Below, piece after piece: positions 45,023 through 54,149 of a stretch of DNA of 64,000 nt. Under the pieces are notes generated by a model that had not been told where the DNA came from, ran no database searches, and saw nothing but the letters and a program-made list of their open reading frames with translations. Positions within the stretch are counted from its first letter, which is position 1. The number at the start of each line of letters is the position of its first letter. Made by a program: the position numbers and the translations under genes. The stretch lies in the NCBI GenBank assembly GCA_039930045.1, contig JBDSQB010000008.1, forward strand, positions 24,180 to 88,179, in the 5' to 3' direction. Source of the DNA: Chthoniobacterales bacterium. GTDB lineage: Bacteria > Verrucomicrobiota > Verrucomicrobiia > Chthoniobacterales > DASVRZ01.

Positions 45023-46732
45023 ATGAACAGCGACTCCCCACTTGCGGCTCCCATTTCTGCGGAGGCCATGCCCGCTGGTCGCAGGGGTTTGCCTGCCTTA
45101 TGGATCATCCTCTTGATCATCGCCGTTATCGCTGCGCTGGGCATTAGCCTGATGGAGGAAATGAAAGATGGTCCGCTGGCGTTTCCTGACTTCCGAAACT
45201 GGTTTAATGCCTTTTTCGTAACCACGGCCGCGACGGAGCCAGCCGGCTTATATCTAGTCCTTGGCTTCACGATCATCACAGGCTTCGGCCTCTGGCTGGG
45301 AAAAAAAATCTGGCTTCCCGAGACATGGGCCACCCGCATTTTTGATTCCCGCATCGCTGTGCCGACGCTGGCCCTTTTTTCCCTGATCTTCTCTGCCGCT
45401 GGCGTCTGGCTGGTGATGCATAACCGACCTTTGGCTGCCGATGAAAACATGCCCGACTTTCAGGCGCGCATTTTTCTTTCCGGCCAGCTTCAGGAAACCA
45501 TCCCCGAGAAACTGCGCCCGATCGTGCAGACTTTCACACCACTCAACGCCGTCATCTCGGCAGACAGGACTCGTTGGAATCAAGCCTACCTGCCGGTGTA
45601 TGCCGCCTTGCGCGCACCGTTTTTGTTTTTGCATCTGCAAACACTGGTAAACCCATTATTAGGTGCCGTGGCTATGATGAGCATGGCCGGGGTTTGCCGA
45701 ATTCTTTGGCCGGAAAAACCATGGCTGTCAGTGGCAGGGGCGGCTTTCGTCGCGCTCTCACCACAAGTCCTGATCACGGGCATGACTTCCTATGCGATGC
45801 CCGCGCATCTGGCCCTGAATACCGTCTGGCTCTGGCTGTATTTACGTCCGAAAAGCCGTTGGTTTTGGTGTGCGCCAATTGTCGGAGTGCTCGCTGTGGG
45901 GCTGCACAGCCCATTTGTGCATGCGCTCTTTGCCGCGCCATTTTTGCTTCGACTCGTGCTGGATCGCCGCTGGAAACCGGCAGCCGTGTTTGCCGGCATT
46001 TATCTGGCAGGCTGCGTCGGCTACTATTTTTGGTGGCATTTTTTTGCCCCGGTCAATGCGGCTTCCACGGGGCTTTTCTCTATCCAGCGCCCAGGTTATG
46101 CCATTGGCCAGGCGATCAATTTCCTCAATTTGATGAGCTGGTCCGCTCTGCCGGTGCCCCTGCTCACCGGACTGGCCATTTGGAAATATCGCCAGCTTCC
46201 CGTGCCTCTGCGCGATGGTGCAATGGCCTGCCTGCTCACGTTTGTTTTTTATGCGATGATCAGCTTCGACCAAGGCCTCGGCTGGGGAAATCGTTACTTC
46301 CACGGCGTGCTGGGTTGCTACTATCTGCTCGCGGTATTTGGGCTGGACGTGCTCATTGGCTGCAGTGGGAAAAAGTGGGCGCTTGGCTGTGTTTTATCTG
46401 GATGCCTGGTTACCGTGCTCCTCCTGATTCCATTACGAGCCTGGCAGGCGGAAAAATTTGTAAGGCCCTTCGCGGTTGCGCAAGAACGCTTCCAAAAAAT
46501 GGATGTCGATCTGGTGCTCCTCGACCCGCGCATGGCGTGGTACTCGAGTGATCTTCGACGCAACAACCCCTCCCTCACCAACCGTCCTCTCATCTCCAAC
46601 GTGGCGGTGCTCGATCAAGATCAAGCCGTGCTTCTGCGAAAGATGTTTCCGAAGCGGCATTTTGCCACGCAAGAGGAACTGGGCAGTTACGGTCTTTCCA
46701 CCCGGCCATGGACACCGATTGTCGGACATTGA
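45023..46732 (+). CDS. Polytopic membrane protein, GT-C glycosyltransferase-like (paralog A)
   Basis: About 569 residues with ten or more hydrophobic helices. In the first extracytoplasmic loop is ADENMPDFQARIFLSG, an acidic pair placed like the catalytic Asp/Glu of PMT/ArnT-type GT-C enzymes. Further blocks WNQAYLPVYAALRAPF, AMPAHLALNTVWLWLY, GLHSPFVHALFAAPFLLRL and GNRYFHGVLGCYYL are shared with the next gene, its clear paralog. A soluble C-terminal tail follows the last helix. No named family is certain; a lipid-linked-sugar-dependent transfer in the polysaccharide locus is inferred. Confidence 0.7.
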   Translation: MNSDSPLAAPISAEAMPAGRRGLPALWIILLIIAVIAALGISLMEEMKDGPLAFPDFRNWFNAFFVTTAATEPAGLYLVLGFTIITGFGLWLGKKIWLPETWATRIFDSRIAVPTLALFSLIFSAAGVWLVMHNRPLAADENMPDFQARIFLSGQLQETIPEKLRPIVQTFTPLNAVISADRTRWNQAYLPVYAALRAPFLFLHLQTLVNPLLGAVAMMSMAGVCRILWPEKPWLSVAGAAFVALSPQVLITGMTSYAMPAHLALNTVWLWLYLRPKSRWFWCAPIVGVLAVGLHSPFVHALFAAPFLLRLVLDRRWKPAAVFAGIYLAGCVGYYFWWHFFAPVNAASTGLFSIQRPGYAIGQAINFLNLMSWSALPVPLLTGLAIWKYRQLPVPLRDGAMACLLTFVFYAMISFDQGLGWGNRYFHGVLGCYYLLAVFGLDVLIGCSGKKWALGCVLSGCLVTVLLLIPLRAWQAEKFVRPFAVAQERFQKMDVDLVLLDPRMAWYSSDLRRNNPSLTNRPLISNVAVLDQDQAVLLRKMFPKRHFATQEELGSYGLSTRPWTPIVGH

Positions 46733-46734
46733 TC

Positions 46735-48411
46735 GTGACCTCATTGCCTTCTAACTCGAATCCCACTGCCGGGTCCAGAACGCTCTGGCTGGCCTTGTTA
46801 GTCACCGCGCTGATCAGTGCAGCCTGCATTCATTACGTCGAGGGATTGAAGGAAACGGCCCTCTGTTTTCCTGATCCGAAAAGCTGGTTCAATTCCTTTC
46901 TAGTCGTCATCGCCAGCACCGAGCCTGCGGGCCTTTATGTGGTGCTGGGGTTCTGCGTGCTGACAGCGTTTCTCACCTGGAGACGGTTGCATTTTCTGCC
47001 ATTGCCATGGAAGTCGTTTTCTCCACGCAAAATCATCCTCGTTCTCGCCGCGACCAGCTCAGTCGTTTCCGTGTTGGGAACCTGGCTCATCACCCATCAT
47101 CACCCGCTGGCTTGCGATGAATTCATGCCCGACTTTCAAGCGCGCATTTTTTTATCCGGCAAGTTGCAGGCGGAGATCCCGGAGGATCTGCGTTTCGTGT
47201 CACGCGCGCTCACCCCTTTGCAGGCCATGAGGACTAGCGACGACTCCCATTGGAATCAAGGCTACCTGCCGGTCTATGCGGCGATGCGGACTCCATTCCT
47301 CTGGCTACATCTGGAAATGCTGGTGAACCCACTTTTCGGAGTCATCGCCATCCTGGCCATGGCGGGTGTCATTCGCCTGCTTTGGCCCGGCAAACCGTGG
47401 CTCGCAGTGGCTGGCACTGCGATGGTCGCATTGTCCCCGCAGATTCTAGTCAACGATATGACCGTCTATGCCATGCCTGCGCATCTGGCTCTGAACACCG
47501 TCTGGCTCTGGCTGTATCTGCAACCCGGCAAACGCCGGTTCTGGCTCGCGCCAATCGTGGGAGTACTAGCCATCGGGCTGCACAGTCCTTTTGTGCATGC
47601 GCTGTTCGTCGTGCCCTTCCTGATTCGCCTGCTACTCGACCGCCGCTGGAAAGCGGTCTGCATTTACGGAATCATCTACCTCGGCGGATGCGCCGGTTGC
47701 TGGTATTGGTGGCATGTCTTTGCCCCCGACAATGCCGCGCCCAGCACTCCCCTGCTCGTCTGGCATCTCCAGAGAATCCTGGCAACGGTGCCGCTAAATC
47801 TGCTGCTGCTCCTGAGTTGGAATACGCTGCCCTGCATCATTCTGGCGCTGGTCGGGTTGCGTTTTTTCCCGCAGTTGCCAGTACCGGTACGGGACGGAGT
47901 GATCAGTTGTCTGCTCACTTTTTGCTTCTACGCGCTCCTTCCTTTCAACCAGAGCTATGGCTGGGGCAACCGCTACTGCTATGGTGTTTTGGGCTGCCTG
48001 ATCCTGCTGGCCGTGGCAGGGCTGAATGAATGGACGACGCGCGCTCCGGGTCGGGAGCCGGGCCAGTTTGTTCTGCTCGGACTGGCGGGCACGGTGCTCG
48101 TCTTGATTCCACTGCGCTTTTCGCAGGTGGAGCGCTTCATCCGGCCGTTTGCGCGCGCAGAATCGAGTTTCAATCAAATGGACGCCGACTTGGTAATCTT
48201 CGATTCCAGAGTCGCATGGAACTCGGGCGACCTCCTTCGCAACGGCCCATTTCTGGAGAATCGTCCGCTCATAGCCAATCAGCGTCATCTGACCCCAGAA
48301 AACATCGAGGCGCTGATGAAACAATTTCCCAGAACGCATTTCGTCAATCGTGAGGAGATGGCGGGTTACGGCCTGTTCACCACTCCCTGGCGGCCACCAG
48401 CGGCGGACTAA
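46735..48411 (+). CDS. Polytopic membrane protein, GT-C glycosyltransferase-like (paralog B)
   Basis: About 558 residues, starting at a GTG two bases after the paralog A stop. It keeps the same order of blocks: LACDEFMPDFQARIFLSGKL, WNQGYLPVYAAMRTPFLWLH, YAMPAHLALNTVWLWLY, GLHSPFVHALFVVPFLIRLLLDRRWK and GWGNRYCYGVLGC. Together with paralog A it makes a tandem duplication, with divergence across loops and the N-terminal leader. An ATG at 46708 would overlap the previous gene by 25 bases and is less likely. The pair precedes a convergent third GT-C-like gene. Confidence 0.7.
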   Translation: MTSLPSNSNPTAGSRTLWLALLVTALISAACIHYVEGLKETALCFPDPKSWFNSFLVVIASTEPAGLYVVLGFCVLTAFLTWRRLHFLPLPWKSFSPRKIILVLAATSSVVSVLGTWLITHHHPLACDEFMPDFQARIFLSGKLQAEIPEDLRFVSRALTPLQAMRTSDDSHWNQGYLPVYAAMRTPFLWLHLEMLVNPLFGVIAILAMAGVIRLLWPGKPWLAVAGTAMVALSPQILVNDMTVYAMPAHLALNTVWLWLYLQPGKRRFWLAPIVGVLAIGLHSPFVHALFVVPFLIRLLLDRRWKAVCIYGIIYLGGCAGCWYWWHVFAPDNAAPSTPLLVWHLQRILATVPLNLLLLLSWNTLPCIILALVGLRFFPQLPVPVRDGVISCLLTFCFYALLPFNQSYGWGNRYCYGVLGCLILLAVAGLNEWTTRAPGREPGQFVLLGLAGTVLVLIPLRFSQVERFIRPFARAESSFNQMDADLVIFDSRVAWNSGDLLRNGPFLENRPLIANQRHLTPENIEALMKQFPRTHFVNREEMAGYGLFTTPWRPPAAD

Positions 48412-50037
48412 CTACAACTTAGGAAACGCCACATCCGTCCTGGGAAAAAACACGACATAGCTGCCGTGTCTTTCCACCCGCGAGAATGAGCGGATGGCAC
48501 CGATGCGTTTGACGAGCCGATTCACTTCCATGGCGTGCTGATCCAGTCCCACCCCATTGAGGATGACGGCACCGATGGGCAGGTTTCCAGCGTTCTGCGG
48601 AATATTGGCCAGCGCAGAATCGAGCTCGCCCGTGGTGAGTTGCGTCGGAATGGTGAGGGCCCTGCGCTCCGCATAATAAGGGATCACCGAGGAACCGTCC
48701 GAGCCAAACATGACCAGCACCTGACCCGGCTGGGTTTGGGTTTTGATGTAGCGGGCGATGAGCAGGTCGCGATCCCTCCACGAGTGCTCGAAGGAAACGG
48801 AGTCCACGTCTTTGAACCAGAGGATCTGATTGGTCGCCACAGTCAAAATGACCACAATGAATAAAGTCTGGCCGAGCCGCTGACTCAGCACATGCAGGGC
48901 CACCCCGAGCGCCGCCACGAGGAAGATGGCGTTGGAATACTGGTAGTAATTATGGACGACATGGAGGTTGGTGAAGAGGAGAAACGGGAGCAGAAACAAG
49001 CCAAGCAGCGAGCCGATCAGCAGCCGAAAACGCAGATTCGCGAACCAAAATCCCACCAGGCAAACAATCACTCCGAGAAAGCCGCCGACCGCTTCCGGCA
49101 CCGAGCGATTCCAAATGGTGCGCACCCAAAGTTTGGAGCTGAATCGCAGGCTGGCCTCGCCGTAGTTCCACTGGCTCATGGCTTGCGAGGTGAGATATTT
49201 TCCGAAGACCGTCTGCGATTTTACCTCGTCGCAATAGTGGACCCACCATTGGATCGCCACGAAACAAATCCCCAGACTGAGCAGCGCGGGCAGGGTGACT
49301 CGCAGCCAGTGCCGCTGATGTGGAAAATTTTGAGATTGTAGTTGATGCAGCGCGATTAACATCAGACTCGCCACTGCAAACGACGGGAATGTGGTCACCT
49401 TCGTGAGCACTCCGAGCACTCCGCAGAGGATGGCCACCACGAGGCACCCCCATGTTTTCCTAACCAAAAACCGGTGCAGCAACGCGAGGTAGCTGATGGT
49501 TAAAAAAAGAGCCGTGGACTCGATCATGAAAGTCCGGCTCCAGAAAAGGTATTCCGGGGAAAGCAGCAACGTCGCCGCGATCAGATGAAACAAGCGACGC
49601 GATCCACCGCCGTCCTTCACCAGCTGGTGAATCCCGCCGAGACAGCCGTAAAATGCCGTGATGCTCACGAGCCGCCCGGCGACTTCCAACGGCATCCCGG
49701 TGGTGACCTTCAGCGCCGCCACCAGCCATTGATAGACCGGAAATTCCAGCGGATTGCGCCACGGAAAACCAACGATGGGAGTTTCATACAACTGAGGTGT
49801 GAGCCAGTGGCCGTTTTGCGCCAGCCAAAATGTGGAGAGCGCCGTCTGCGTCTGCCGATACGCATGTTGGTCGGTGATGGGGATATTTATCCAATTTGCA
49901 AAGACGAAGAGACTCGTCAGCAGCGCGGCTAGATACAAATACAGAGCCGCCTTGTCCTGCAGACTGCCAGCGTGCTCCGATTCAACGGCAGGCCGTTTTC
50001 CCAAGGAAGGTGCGTCTGCGTTTGGTGGTGGAATCAT
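48412..50037 (-). CDS. GT-C / PMT-like membrane glycosyltransferase
   Basis: About 541 residues and about ten hydrophobic helices. The first loop has ITDQHAYRQTQTALSTFWLAQNG, similar to the D-x-H-x-Y-R-Q pattern of GT39-like proteins, with an Asp in the position of the catalytic acid. LFWSRTFMIESTALFLTISYLALL is the helix-loop region typical of the superfamily. The long open frame upstream of ATG 50037 is inside the divergent flippase gene and is not used. Likely transfers sugars from polyprenyl phosphate at the periplasmic side; acceptor unknown. Confidence 0.72.
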   Translation of the reverse strand: MIPPPNADAPSLGKRPAVESEHAGSLQDKAALYLYLAALLTSLFVFANWINIPITDQHAYRQTQTALSTFWLAQNGHWLTPQLYETPIVGFPWRNPLEFPVYQWLVAALKVTTGMPLEVAGRLVSITAFYGCLGGIHQLVKDGGGSRRLFHLIAATLLLSPEYLFWSRTFMIESTALFLTISYLALLHRFLVRKTWGCLVVAILCGVLGVLTKVTTFPSFAVASLMLIALHQLQSQNFPHQRHWLRVTLPALLSLGICFVAIQWWVHYCDEVKSQTVFGKYLTSQAMSQWNYGEASLRFSSKLWVRTIWNRSVPEAVGGFLGVIVCLVGFWFANLRFRLLIGSLLGLFLLPFLLFTNLHVVHNYYQYSNAIFLVAALGVALHVLSQRLGQTLFIVVILTVATNQILWFKDVDSVSFEHSWRDRDLLIARYIKTQTQPGQVLVMFGSDGSSVIPYYAERRALTIPTQLTTGELDSALANIPQNAGNLPIGAVILNGVGLDQHAMEVNRLVKRIGAIRSFSRVERHGSYVVFFPRTDVAFPKL

Positions 50038-50064
50038 GAATGATATTTGGCTAATGCTAGCCGG

Positions 50065-51402
50065 ATGGCCAGTAAACCGACGGTGCCGTCTTTTGGACAG
50101 CCCACAATTCATTCCCAACTGATCTCCAATCAGATCTGGGAAGCGGTCTCCATGATGGCCAAGGCGGCCTTCCTTTTCCTCCTGACGCCTGTCATGTTGC
50201 GACATTGGGGACAGTCGGGTTACGGTGCTTTCGCCGTGGCAAGCTCGATGGTGGTCTTTGTCTCGATGTTTGACCTGGGTTTGCGCGGTCGGGCGCGGGT
50301 CGAGCTTTGCCATGCTGTCGCCTTGGGAGAAATGGAAAAAGCCAGTCAGGTCCTGGCGATCGCCATGGCTCGGTTTGGCGTCATTGCAGTGCTGGTTTTG
50401 TTGCTGGTGACGGGGCTGGAAACGATGGGCATCTGCAGCCGTCTTCTGGATTTGCCGCCCGAGTCCGGTCACCTCATTCTTCTGACCGCCGCCTTTACTC
50501 AGCTACAGATGCTGACGGGTTTTTTACTGGAACCTCTCATTGCGGAAGGACGCATTGGCTTGGCCAAACTCGCCGGGGCGGCCGGGGCGGCAGTCTCGGT
50601 GCCGGCAGTGTGGCTGGTCCTGCATGGCGGGGGCGGCGTGGCTCCTGCGATTGCAGTCTGGCTTGGCTGCCTCACCATGGCGAATCTCCTGACTGTGATT
50701 CTAACCGGTCATTTTCGAGATGTGTTTCGCTGGAAATGGTCTGCCGTTCTGCACGCCGGCTGGGGCGCGACTTTTTCCGCCGGGCTTTGGTTTAATGTCA
50801 CCAATGCCGCATGGCTGGCGAAAGGCCACGGCCTGACTTTTCTCATCTCCGCCATTTCAGGGCCTGCCACGGCGGGCACCTTCTTCATCATTCTGCGGTT
50901 GAGTGAGATCATTGGCACTTTTGGAGCCATTTCCTGCGATGTGACTCTGGGCGGCATGGCTGGAGGAGATATCGCGAGACGGCGCAGCGTTTTTTCACTC
51001 GGTTATTCCTACGCGACGATCCTGTGCCTGGTCCTGGCTGCGGGCATTGGGTTTCTAACACCGGCATTTTGGATTTTGTGGCTGAATGCCGCTGCTCCAG
51101 TGGGCTGGGCAACGGGCTGGCTGGCGGCCCTGCTGGGCCTCGCCTCGGGGTTGAATCGCATCATCGTCTACGCCGCCATGGCCTTGGGCATCGTGCGAGC
51201 GGCAGCCATCTGGACTCTGCTAGAGGCTGGCTTTGCGATGCTGGGAGTCATGCTCGTGCAGCGTTCGGCGGGATTGGGAGCCACGCTTTTGCTAACTTCG
51301 CTGGCCAGCCTCGTTCTGGTTCCCGTGGCCTTGCAAATTAGCCGCGCACTCGACCAACCATTCTGGACGACCTGGCAGCCCCGGCTGCATTTGCCTAGAT
51401 AA
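50065..51402 (+). CDS. Wzx-like polysaccharide flippase
   Basis: About 445 residues of MATE/MOP superfamily type with 12 or so predicted helices. LISNQIWEAVSMMAKAAFLFLLTPVMLRHWG at the N-terminus and GLRGRARVELCHAVALGEMEKA in the first cytoplasmic loop match the O-antigen and teichoic acid flippases. It would move undecaprenyl-linked oligosaccharide across the membrane. It is divergent from the GT-C gene with 27 bases between starts and its end overlaps the SAM methyltransferase gene by eight bases. Confidence 0.8.
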   Translation: MASKPTVPSFGQPTIHSQLISNQIWEAVSMMAKAAFLFLLTPVMLRHWGQSGYGAFAVASSMVVFVSMFDLGLRGRARVELCHAVALGEMEKASQVLAIAMARFGVIAVLVLLLVTGLETMGICSRLLDLPPESGHLILLTAAFTQLQMLTGFLLEPLIAEGRIGLAKLAGAAGAAVSVPAVWLVLHGGGGVAPAIAVWLGCLTMANLLTVILTGHFRDVFRWKWSAVLHAGWGATFSAGLWFNVTNAAWLAKGHGLTFLISAISGPATAGTFFIILRLSEIIGTFGAISCDVTLGGMAGGDIARRRSVFSLGYSYATILCLVLAAGIGFLTPAFWILWLNAAAPVGWATGWLAALLGLASGLNRIIVYAAMALGIVRAAAIWTLLEAGFAMLGVMLVQRSAGLGATLLLTSLASLVLVPVALQISRALDQPFWTTWQPRLHLPR

Positions 51403-52135
51403 GCGTCTGCTCACCCTGCCGCGCGTATTCCTGTACGTAACTGAACTCCGTTGCGGCTGTCCTGCGCAGCACGAGGATGGGCGTATGGCAGGCGCTTTTC
51501 CAGAGATTGGAAAACACGTTTCCAAGGAATTTCGGGGGAAATGGGTAGAAGCCCACGCCCCGGACCTCGACCAGCTCAAACAAACCACCGGCCACGGAGA
51601 AAATGATGAATTCCTTCAAAGTAAAACTCCGCACATGCGGGCCAAACACTCGAATGCAAGTCGGCTGCATCCCCAGCAATAGGAGCAGGCGATTGTGCAG
51701 ACTCGCCAAGTTTGGCACGGAGAATAGAAAAATTCCACCCGGCTTCATAGTGCGGGCAATCTCGTCCATCGGCTTGAACACATCCTTCAAATGCTCAAAG
51801 ACCTGATTGCACACCGCCACATCCACCGAGGCTGTCGCCAATGGAAAAGGGATGAGTTCAATATTGCCCAGATGAACGTCCACACCGTTCTTCTGCGCTA
51901 GTGCCGCCTGCTCGGGAAAACCTTCTAGTCCCAGCACCCGGACAGCCTGCACCACACCCGCATATTTCATCGTGTGGACACCGTCCCAGCAGCCAATATC
52001 CAGCAAAGTGCCACCCTTGGGACCGTGCTTTTCGAGGAGTTCAAGCAAGGCCTCCTGCAAGCCGAGATGGATTCTGGAGCAGGAAAAATAGGCGAGCTTT
52101 TCCAGACGGGGTGAATTGCGGATGTCTTGAGCCAT
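51395..52135 (-). CDS. SAM-dependent methyltransferase (class I)
   Basis: A 246-residue Rossmann-type methyltransferase. The SAM-binding motif I is LLDIGCWDGVHT, followed by VLGLEGFPEQ (acidic end of strand 2), VCNQVFEHLKD and IARTMKPGGIFLFSVPN. This is a methyltransferase type 11 pattern. It is the last gene of the minus-strand polysaccharide run, downstream of the FkbM gene with nine bases between. A sugar or lipid carrier O-methylation is plausible. Confidence 0.85.
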   Translation of the reverse strand: MAQDIRNSPRLEKLAYFSCSRIHLGLQEALLELLEKHGPKGGTLLDIGCWDGVHTMKYAGVVQAVRVLGLEGFPEQAALAQKNGVDVHLGNIELIPFPLATASVDVAVCNQVFEHLKDVFKPMDEIARTMKPGGIFLFSVPNLASLHNRLLLLLGMQPTCIRVFGPHVRSFTLKEFIIFSVAGGLFELVEVRGVGFYPFPPKFLGNVFSNLWKSACHTPILVLRRTAATEFSYVQEYARQGEQTLI

Positions 52136-52144
52136 ATTGCCGTG

Positions 52145-53026
52145 CTAACTACAGTTCTGAATCCGCCCGAGAACGGTGGTGCGGAAGTCATCTCCCTTGA
52201 GGAAGAGTAGATTGGCGGCCTCATCCTCTGTTTTCAAGGCTAGCAACTTGGGTTCATCCAGAGGGCACAGGACATTTTTGATCGTATCAATTTCATATCC
52301 TGCAAAACCGGAAGCCGCAAAAGCGGTGAGTATCTGCTGTGGATCAGTCCCGGCGCGCCGAAGGGCATACGGCCAGAATTCCATCATCATGGCGCCCTCT
52401 GGCATGTTTTGCAAAGTAGTGGCCATCCCCGCGACGGCCAGTCCTTCCGCTCCCTGAATGTCCATTTTCAACACCTTGGGCACTCGCCCGCCAAGATATT
52501 CGTCGAGGGGAACCGCCGTTATTTCGATGCTCTCGCGCGCTTCCTCGCCAGGCTGCAGGCGGTGATCGCCCATATTGTCTTTGGAGAGGTAGAGGTGAAA
52601 TGTGGAGGAGCGGTCGGCCAGTGCTTTTTCTTCCAACAGCACGTTGTTGAAACCATTGAGCTGCAGCATTTCCGAAAGATGTCCGGCATTGCGCGGCTCG
52701 GGTTCAAAGGCAATCACACTCCCAGAAACGCCAGCCTGTCTCGCGGCAATGGCCGTGAAAATACCGATATTGGCACCAATGTCGATCACCAGGTCCCCGG
52801 GACCGATGAGCAGGGAGAAAATTCTGCGTTCGCATTTTTCATAAAGACCGAGAAACAAGGTGCCGGCCATAATGTAATCTTGAGGGTTGAACACATAACG
52901 AATGCCACCGACTTGGAAGCGTTTTGGAACGAGCAGCATGACCAAGCGGCGTATAATGGCCGAGATCCAAGGCGGTTTCGGCATGATGGCGACCCGATGG
53001 AAACTCTCCTTCAAGATTTTTAGCAT
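52145..53026 (-). CDS. FkbM family methyltransferase
   Basis: About 293 residues. FkbM features: LVIDIGANIGIFTAIAARQAG (SAM motif), VIAFEPEPRNAGHLSEMLQLNGFNNV, LDEYLGGRVPKVLKMDIQGAEGLAVAGM. These act on O-groups of sugars or polyketides. An in-frame TTG three codons earlier (53035) is an alternative start. The gene lies between GT9 and the other methyltransferase; the same operon suggests methylation of the surface glycan. Confidence 0.88.
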   Translation of the reverse strand: MLKILKESFHRVAIMPKPPWISAIIRRLVMLLVPKRFQVGGIRYVFNPQDYIMAGTLFLGLYEKCERRIFSLLIGPGDLVIDIGANIGIFTAIAARQAGVSGSVIAFEPEPRNAGHLSEMLQLNGFNNVLLEEKALADRSSTFHLYLSKDNMGDHRLQPGEEARESIEITAVPLDEYLGGRVPKVLKMDIQGAEGLAVAGMATTLQNMPEGAMMMEFWPYALRRAGTDPQQILTAFAASGFAGYEIDTIKNVLCPLDEPKLLALKTEDEAANLLFLKGDDFRTTVLGRIQNCS

Positions 53027-53065
53027 GAGTATCAATGCCGCAATCCAACTGGTGAAATCAATAAG

Positions 53066-54091
53066 TTATAGTTGATCGGAGCGAGGGACCGCTGCAAGGG
53101 AAGTGGCTGCATCCACGGATTCGAGGCTGGTGGTTTGGAAATAATCACTTCTCCGGGGCAAGCGTCCGTAAACTTCGTAGTCATTGTCGTAGTCGGATTC
53201 GTCTGCCCAAATCGCGCTGACTCCCGATCGAAGCGGAGCTTTGCGCTGGGGATGTGTGGGCCCAAAAAAAACCGTCATCGGTGTAGCCGTGGTGCCCGCT
53301 AGATGCATGGCGCCGCTATCAGTCACATAAATGTGACGCGCATTCCGCATCACTTGCACACTGCCAGCCAGATTTAATTTGCCGGCTAGATTAATGATAT
53401 CGGAAGGTAGATCGAGGGAGCGATACCAAGCATGATCGCCAGCATCGCCCAGCAACACGACCGGCCCTTTGCCTCGCAAGATATCTACAAGCTGAATAAA
53501 AAGTCGGGCGGGCAACATGCGAATCGCGCTGCTTTCACGCAGGTTATTTCCTCCGCTGTTAATGCAAGCCACGTAGTCCGACGGCAGGGCTTGAGAAGGA
53601 TCAGGCTCCACCGGAGTTGGGGAGAAATCCATGGACACGTCGAGCCGATCCACGGGGGTCAGCGTTTCAAGCAGATCGAGGTAGTAGTGGATTTCATGCC
53701 GGATCGGGCCATAGGGCACGCCTTGGGTCAGCAAGACGCGGCAGATGCCGTCTCGCCAAAAACCCACTCGCCGCGGGATGCCGGCCAGAAAAGCCGTGAC
53801 GGCGAAACTCCAATGCTTGTCGAGGACAAAGACCAGGTCAAAGCCTCGCATTCCTTTGGTCAACGCCAGTAAACCGGTCCATTTTTTCTCTGTGAAAATG
53901 GCGGGGTCAAAGGTTTGGATTTTGTCCAGATAGGGATTGTTGACGAGGACAGCATCGAACCCACGAGCCACCCAAAACTCGATCTGCGCCTGAGGAAAGA
54001 CCCGCCGGGTTTGCCGCAGGAGAGGCGTTGTCATCAGCACATCGCCCATCGCTCCAAACTTGAAAAAAAGAATTTTCCCGGGAGTTGTCAT
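53066..54091 (-). CDS. Glycosyltransferase family 9 (ADP-heptosyltransferase type), copy 1
   Basis: A 341-residue GT-B transferase. It begins MTTPGKILFFKFGAMGDVLMTTPLLRQ, the GT9 N-terminal block with the substrate-binding Asp. In the C-terminal half are VVLLGDAGDHAWY, NLAGKLNLAGSVQVMRNARHIYVTDSGAMHLAG and FFGPTHPQRKAP, typical of heptosyltransferases. It could act on lipopolysaccharide core or another surface glycan. The start is set at the ATG where homology begins; the frame is open upstream. Confidence 0.85.
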   Translation of the reverse strand: MTTPGKILFFKFGAMGDVLMTTPLLRQTRRVFPQAQIEFWVARGFDAVLVNNPYLDKIQTFDPAIFTEKKWTGLLALTKGMRGFDLVFVLDKHWSFAVTAFLAGIPRRVGFWRDGICRVLLTQGVPYGPIRHEIHYYLDLLETLTPVDRLDVSMDFSPTPVEPDPSQALPSDYVACINSGGNNLRESSAIRMLPARLFIQLVDILRGKGPVVLLGDAGDHAWYRSLDLPSDIINLAGKLNLAGSVQVMRNARHIYVTDSGAMHLAGTTATPMTVFFGPTHPQRKAPLRSGVSAIWADESDYDNDYEVYGRLPRRSDYFQTTSLESVDAATSLAAVPRSDQL

Positions 54092-54149
54092 GGCATCAAT
54101 AACAACACGGATGCGTCTGGGGTGACCAATCTTTCCGCCAAGGGCGGCC

